64,000 nt of DNA from Adenanthera pavonina (taxonomy: Eukaryota > Streptophyta > Magnoliopsida > Fabales > Fabaceae), in assembly GCA_026686845.1 (NCBI GenBank), contig JAIVEN010000015.1, positions 8,661,501 through 8,725,500 of the forward strand, read 5' to 3'. The position numbers and the translations under genes were made by a program. Below the pieces are notes generated by a model, which was given only the letters and a program-made list of their open reading frames with translations, did no database searches and was not told the origin of the DNA. Shown piece by piece: positions 58,186-64,000 of this stretch; within the stretch, counting starts at the first letter, position 1; each line of letters begins with the position of its first letter.

Positions 58186-59467
58186 GGATGGTGGTGGCTG
58201 GCTGAGAGAGCAAGAAAGACAGAGATGGCTCTAATCTTTTTCCTGTTTAGTTATGTCTTGCTTTCTTTAATTATGGAAACTGTAGCCTCTGCAGGAAGAT
58301 CCCATGTTTTTCTGTTCGTGGAAGCTATGACAGTTGCTTCTGTTCATGGCAGTAGTTTGATCATGTCTCATCTCTCATGTCTACCCTCACAAATTTATCC
58401 CTTTGTTTCTTTCATTGAAAACAAAAAACAATATTTCATTTATTTACATGTATATATTTATTTCAGGAAAGATAGGAAGAGAAATGATGGCACTGAACCA
58501 TAAAATAAAATGGATGGCCCATAAGATTCCATTGCCTGCAAAGGGTGATGATCTTTCGGCCGATTACATTTTCTAGGCAGGAAATTTAGGAAAGCTAGGA
58601 AGAGAAATAAAGCAGTTTAGATCAAAGGGAGATATTGGGGAAAAAGTAAAGTGAGTATTCTTTTTCGGAAGAAAAATCTACGCGTTTTACTTCTGAATTG
58701 CGATGTGAACATGCTCGCTTATCATTTGATGTGTTTGTTGTGTTAAGGACCACAGAAACTTCGATGCTATCTTAATCTTATAATGTATAGAAGAAGATAT
58801 AGCTTAAAAAACGACATGTTACGAGTTGAAGATATGTACCATGTTATACCGGCCGTTATGTTTTGTTGGATACAACCTATATATGTTTGGGAAAATTGAA
58901 ATAATTAACATTTATATTTTAATTATATAATTAATAAATAATATTTTGATGAAAATTAAAAAATTGAAATTAAATTTAAACGATTTAAATACTCTCGACA
59001 ACGTTAGATCAGTTAAACTGCTTATGAGAATCCTTTTCCCCATAATTCCAAGTGCTTTCCTTCTAATCCACACGCACACTTTTCAGTGTGTTTGGCCTTC
59101 TTGTGTGCGTTGCTTCCACAGTTCCACTTTTCCCCGATTGCTTTTTATGATTCTTCTATGATCTAGTCTAGAGATTTAAAAAAAAAAAATCGGTTATCAT
59201 TTAAATTTAATTCCAGAAGCAACTCCCTTCCCAAAACACATCTTTATCCAAAGAAGAAAAAGAATTCCCAAAAAATAATGTCGGGTTAGGTTTTCGTCAC
59301 CGCGTACGTACTTCCTACGGAAGCACTAGCCACAAATTACACTCTACACGAACCAGAACTTTCTTTCTTTTTAAAATTACACTAGAAGGGCCAGATCTTT
59401 TAATATTTAAAAAGAAGCTTTATAATTTTCAGAAAAAATAAAAATTTTTATACTACAAATTATAATC
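58186..59467. other. Spacer beyond the WRKY promoter
   Basis: AT-rich with no recognisable gene. The ORF at 58174-58503 has a hydrophobic translation but no family motif or splice context, so I do not call it. Confidence 0.5.
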
Positions 59468-59705
59468 ATTCTTCTGTTCCATTTTATTTGTCCTTAAAAG
59501 TTTTTATCCAAGAATAATGAATTATATAATTTTATTAAATTATCTTTAATTATTACTGCTTTATAATGTGATATTAAATTATGAAAAAAATTTATACTAT
59601 TAATTGTTTAAAAATATAATTAAAAATATTAGTTTTTTATGATAGATAAAATAAGAAATTTAAAAAATCTATAAAAGGACAAATAAAGGGGGGGGGCAGT
59701 GGGAG
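59468..59705. mobile_element. Stowaway-like MITE, degraded
   Basis: Left end CTTCTGTTCCATTTTATTTG TCC and right end GGACAAATAAAG...GGGAG followed by TA are inverted. The right arm contains a run of nine G. The left terminus has lost the CTCCC start, so the left boundary is approximate. Confidence 0.6.
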
Positions 59706-60924
59706 TATTTTTCTCATGTATTGTTATCCTTTTTGTTGAAAATGTATTGTCATCCTTTTTTTGCCGTCTCGCAAAACCCAAGTATGCTTGATATTATTAC
59801 CACTTATTTCCGCAGAAAAAAAAAAAAGCGAGAGACAAAGTAAAACCTAACTGCCTTTTCTATTCTTTTATTATTCTTTACTAAAATATATAATATAATA
59901 TTATTTTACCTCGTCAAATGTGTCCCATATAATAAGTCGGTAAACCATTGCATCCATGTTTAAATTTTAACAATAACAAGTGTGGTGCCTGTGAATTCAC
60001 GTTGCTTCAGTATCAAGCAAGGTTGCACATGAGAAAATCTCTTTATTTTAATTTATTTTTTTAACTGTCAGTTTCATTTAGGAAAACGACAATACATACA
60101 GACAAGTATATGGGAGGGGTAAATTAGAGCATCTCTTCTTTCTTTCTTTTTTTTTTTTTATAAAATTAGACCATCCTTTAGGAAGGGTTATTAATTTTCC
60201 ACTCCAAAACTTCTACTATGACAAAACATATGTAGCAGATATACAAAATAATCAAGGATATATAGGATTTTACATGATATTGCAAGCTCTTAAAAGTTTT
60301 ATTTCTATTGCTCTTAACTTTTTGGAAGACAAAATTTTATCTTCACACATATGTCAGCCCTAATTTTCAGCATGTTTTATGGTTGAGAAGACTTTGACAA
60401 TTTTAAAAATCCTGAAATTCCTCCTTTTCTTTTTCTCACCTTATTTAGCTTATAAATGAATGCAACAATGCCTAATCTCAACTTCCGGTCCTTGTCCTTC
60501 TATTCATTGATTTAGGGTTAATCCAATCCATAACAACATTTAATAACTCCCTAGACTGTTCACAATTTATAAAAAAAAAAAAGAAAAAGAAACACGATTC
60601 ACTAATTCATTATCATTCATCATCACACAACACACGTAGTATGGTAGAGTTAATTTGTCCATTAAAGAATAACAACAAGTCTTAATTTTCTAATCAATCT
60701 TTTCTTTGTAATTAACTATAAAATTAATGAGTATTTTCACAAATTATATTTTTTTCAAAAAGAAAAAAAGCTTCGACAAATCTGGTACAACAACCGTGTA
60801 AACGCCATGCATTAGGGGCTACAAGCCAGAGTAATTTTTTTTTATTCTTCTTTTTAAGAAAAAAATCTCAAGTGAGCCACCATTTTAATTAATTAGGTAG
60901 TAGCGGTAATAACTTGTGTATTTA
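59706..60924. other. AT-rich spacer
   Basis: No credible gene, RNA gene or element ends seen. Confidence 0.55.
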
Positions 60925-61680
60925 ATTATATCAGCAAAAATATACTTGTAATTATTTAATTTTGATGTAAGCTTCATTTTAATCATTTAACCTTATTAAG
61001 TTTTATATTAATCCTTTAATAATTAACATGTAACAAAAAATTTTTTCATTCTTAATACTGTTAAATAAATTGACCAAAAATAATAATTAATATTATTATA
61101 TATTAATTAATTTATACACTATAATAAAAATATTTTTAAGGCTTAAATAATTACTACCTTACAAAAATTTTAATGGAAGAAATTAAAAATTACAACCTTA
61201 AAATAAAATTTTTATTTTTTTATTTTAAATATTTATTTTAAGATATTAAAATATTTTAATTATAAAATAATAAATATTTTATTTTTATACTTTATATTCT
61301 CAAGTTAAAATTTTTAATTTATCAATTTGTTCAAAATAAATAAAAATTATTTATTTTAATATAATAATTTTAAATAAATATTGTAAGGTTATAATTTTTA
61401 ATGTCTTAAATTAAAATATTTTTAATTTTTTTATTTTTTTAAAGTACTAATTATTTATTTTAGGACTAAAAATATATTAATTATAATTATTATATTAATT
61501 AATTCATAATAATAATAATTATATGAATTTACGTAAATTTTTTATTAACTTATTTAATAGTATTAAATTGAGAAAGTTTTTTATTGTATTAAAATAAAAT
61601 TTTAAAAAATTAAAGGATAACAATAAAACTTATTTAAAAGTTAAGGGAGCAATATATATTTTTTACCAATGATATACAAA
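60925..61680. mobile_element. Long AT-rich foldback (probable old MITE)
   Basis: The left third (for example GTTTTATATTAATCCTTTAA, then CTTAATACTGTTAAATAAATT) is the imperfect inverted complement of the right third (AATAGTATTAAATTGAG and TTAAAGGATAACAATAAAAC). The outer ends AGCAAAAATATAC and ATATATATTTTTTACC are also roughly inverted. I cannot fix the ends or a target duplication, and extreme AT content inflates such matches. Confidence 0.45.
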
Positions 61681-64000
61681 GGCCCACGTTGTCGCATTTA
61701 ATCCCGCTAGCTACTTTATATCGTATCTAGAAACGATAGATTAAATATTCACACGTGTCTGCTTTTGAGAGTTTTCAGCTATTGAGAGATAATGTTTTTT
61801 AACGCTACTTACGCGGACTCCTAAAAAAAAAACAAACTCATCTTCTTTTGACGCTCACCCAATTTCCTCCGTCTTTTAATATACAATTAATTAAGTGGTT
61901 AAATGACATTATCAAAGTCTCTTTAACCAAATAAAACGTATCACTAATTAATAATTTCATAATAATCCAGATAAATCTAGATTCCTAATCAATCAATCAA
62001 TCAATTAAATATGCTTCAGTGTTATTGGTTTCTTTTCATTCTTAAATGTACGTACCTAAATAAAAGGTGTTCTCCTTTTTGCTACTAAAACATATACAAA
62101 AGGGATAAATCTTCTTGAAGCTCAAATGATGTCTCGTTCCCTTTTCTCTTTATTTGGCTGATCAGCTGATATAATAAATTATATTCTTTTTAGTCTTATC
62201 TATCAATATATGAAAATATAAAAACTATAGTGAGTCAATATTTATCAGCAGCGAGAAATGTAGCTCACTTCTCAAACTTTGTAAAATAAATGAGATTTAG
62301 GCCAATATCTTGTAATTACATATTCAGAGAAATAATAATAAAAAGACATGACATTATATAAAAATTTATTTTTCATATCAATTTTTATTTACTTTTATCC
62401 GACTATATTATATACAGTTTATGATTATAAAAAATCTAAAATCATAGTGAAAATCACTAAAAAAAATACGAACTATGGTCAATCAAGCTTACATGTTTTT
62501 GTAGGGTAAGATCATGAACTTGGGTATGGATTGACAAAAGATTTAAGATGAGATTGCAGTTCAACCAAAATCATATTCTTTCAATAAAAGAATTATAACA
62601 TATATATATATATATATCAATAATGTCTTGATGTAATTGATAAATAGTTAGGTTCCGCAAGTATATTATTATGGGTTCGATTCCTAACTGTATGTATGAA
62701 TAAGATCTTGTTAGGAGAAATAAAATCTATTTTGGTGGTATTTATATTTCAAATAAATTAATTTTCGATGGTCCGTGAAAATACTTTTTGTGCTCACAAA
62801 AAAGAATTATTATATATATATATATATAGTTATATGGACAAGACGGTTGAATCAAAATAAAATAAGAATCTTCAACGCAGGAGGGCCTATGAAATAAAGA
62901 AAGATCGGGGAGAGAATACTGTAATTGTCTTTTTATGGGATTCATTTTTATTAATTGACCTTTTCTACTGGTAATATGTGGTTTTTGTCATTTGGGATTG
63001 GGAGGAGCCCTCTTGACCGCCACGAAGTCGCTGGCCCAAGAATAGGTCAATCATCCATCTTCATATTTCTCGAAGTATGGAATACGTTCTTATAAAAGAT
63101 ATTTTCGCCTTTTGTGTAAAAAAAAAAAAGATATTTTCGCTCATCCTTTTGTGGACGAACTGATGGGGCTCCAAAGTTGACTTCATCCAGCTCATTCAAT
63201 GATTCAATAGCCCAAACCACGAGAGAATAACGGTTTGATTGCAGAAATCAGCTTCGTGATGTGATGTATTATCTATCGTTAAGCATACTGTCACATATTT
63301 TAATTCTAATTCTAAACATAATAAATTTAAATTCTTGAGATCCTCCTCGTGAATCTAATTTGAGTTTGTTATGATATCAATGTATCACAGAGGTGGTTCT
63401 ATGTTACTCCCTGCATTAATATTTTTATAATAAACATAAGAGGCTGAAGTTCTTATGCATTTGCTCCTCCCCACAGCTTCCAACGACCCGTATTTGTGTG
63501 GAAACTGGAAAGTACGAACAGCCTCAGCTCTGGAAAAATGAGCGAAAAAATATAATATATTAGACTGAGATATAATATCCATTACTTAAATGGCCCCCAT
63601 AGACACAAGGTGTGAGCGAGATCCTCACAAATGATAGATTTGCATCAGTCTGGCCTTGACGTAAGAAAGCAATCTCTAATTTAATTTATTGCCAAGAGAA
63701 GAGATAGAGGCTTTGACTTGACTTTCCCCAGAGATTGATCTCCTGAATCAGTCAAAGTCAAAAATTCCAGGCAAGCGAGGCCCGTCATGTTCATGTTGAC
63801 CAGTCTACAGGAGCCGTAATGGAAACGTTTGATTTGATGGAGCTTATGTCACACTCTGTTTTGCTCTCCCTCAGTTCCTCCCACGTTGAGACAAAGGCCC
63901 AGCATTCACAACCTTAACCTCTCTTGGTTGTCATGGTGAGTAGGGCCGAATAAAGCTTAGGCTCAATCCAGGTGGCCTAGAAAGTAGAAGCTTTGATTTT
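61681..64000. other. Spacer to the window end
   Basis: AT-rich with (TA)n runs at about 62600-62618 and 62812-62828. At about 62646-62690 a GGGTTCGATTCC box resembles a tRNA/SINE B box, but no full tRNA cloverleaf is present. From about 63640 the sequence is less AT-rich and has several TTGAC motifs, possibly the promoter side of a gene outside the window. Confidence 0.4.

Noticed and set aside
62640..62700. tRNA-like B box GGGTTCGATTCC
   Set aside because: There is no acceptor stem, D arm or anticodon arm around it; at most a SINE fragment.

Overview
This is a window of plant nuclear DNA, almost certainly from a eudicot. Genes are split by short GT-AG introns, spacers are very AT-rich, and there are Stowaway and Mutator-type MITEs and plant LTR retrotransposons. 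The protein families are plant ones (EXO70B1, GDSL lipases, a DUF4228/PADRE protein, a CHX antiporter, a plant FkbM-like methyltransferase, a group I WRKY). I cannot name the species.

Layout. 1-2470: AT-rich spacer with one Stowaway MITE, then the EXO70B1 promoter and leader. 2471-4396: single-exon EXO70B1. 5927-16265: a complete 10.3-kb Ty3/gypsy element of the Tat (Retand-like) type on the minus strand. It has 511-bp LTRs, an ATACC target duplication, three stops in gag-pol, a 711-bp in-frame tandem duplication of the integrase core, a 35-bp tandem repeat and a spliced antisense reading frame. It landed about 90 bp beyond the stop of a GDSL lipase pseudogene (17635-16360), whose intact paralogue lies at 21525-20209. 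22.1-24.6 kb: spacer. 24663-34361: an old Copia-like (SIRE/Maximus-like) solo LTR split by a Ty3/gypsy chromovirus of the Tekay/Del type (25363-33358) that carries an extra acidic ORF before gag. 34.4-42.4 kb: AT-rich spacer with a Stowaway MITE and a 171-bp Mutator-type MITE. 42487-42939: PADRE protein. 43-47.7 kb: spacer rich in microsatellites. 50874-47705: CHX15-like cation/H+ exchanger with a frameshift. 53502-51997: membrane-anchored FkbM-like methyltransferase with candidate upstream ORFs. 57931-55313: WRKY33-like transcription factor with W-boxes upstream. 58.2-64 kb: AT-rich spacer with a degraded MITE and a long foldback.

The host genes form no operon or cluster beyond the tandem GDSL pair. 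Several belong to stress and immunity families (EXO70B1, PADRE, WRKY33), but each has its own promoter region. The most informative material is in the two retrotransposons: the duplicated integrase core, the antisense gene whose 76-bp intron restores frame exactly, the higher-order tandem repeat, and the pre-gag ORF bracketed by possible splice sites.
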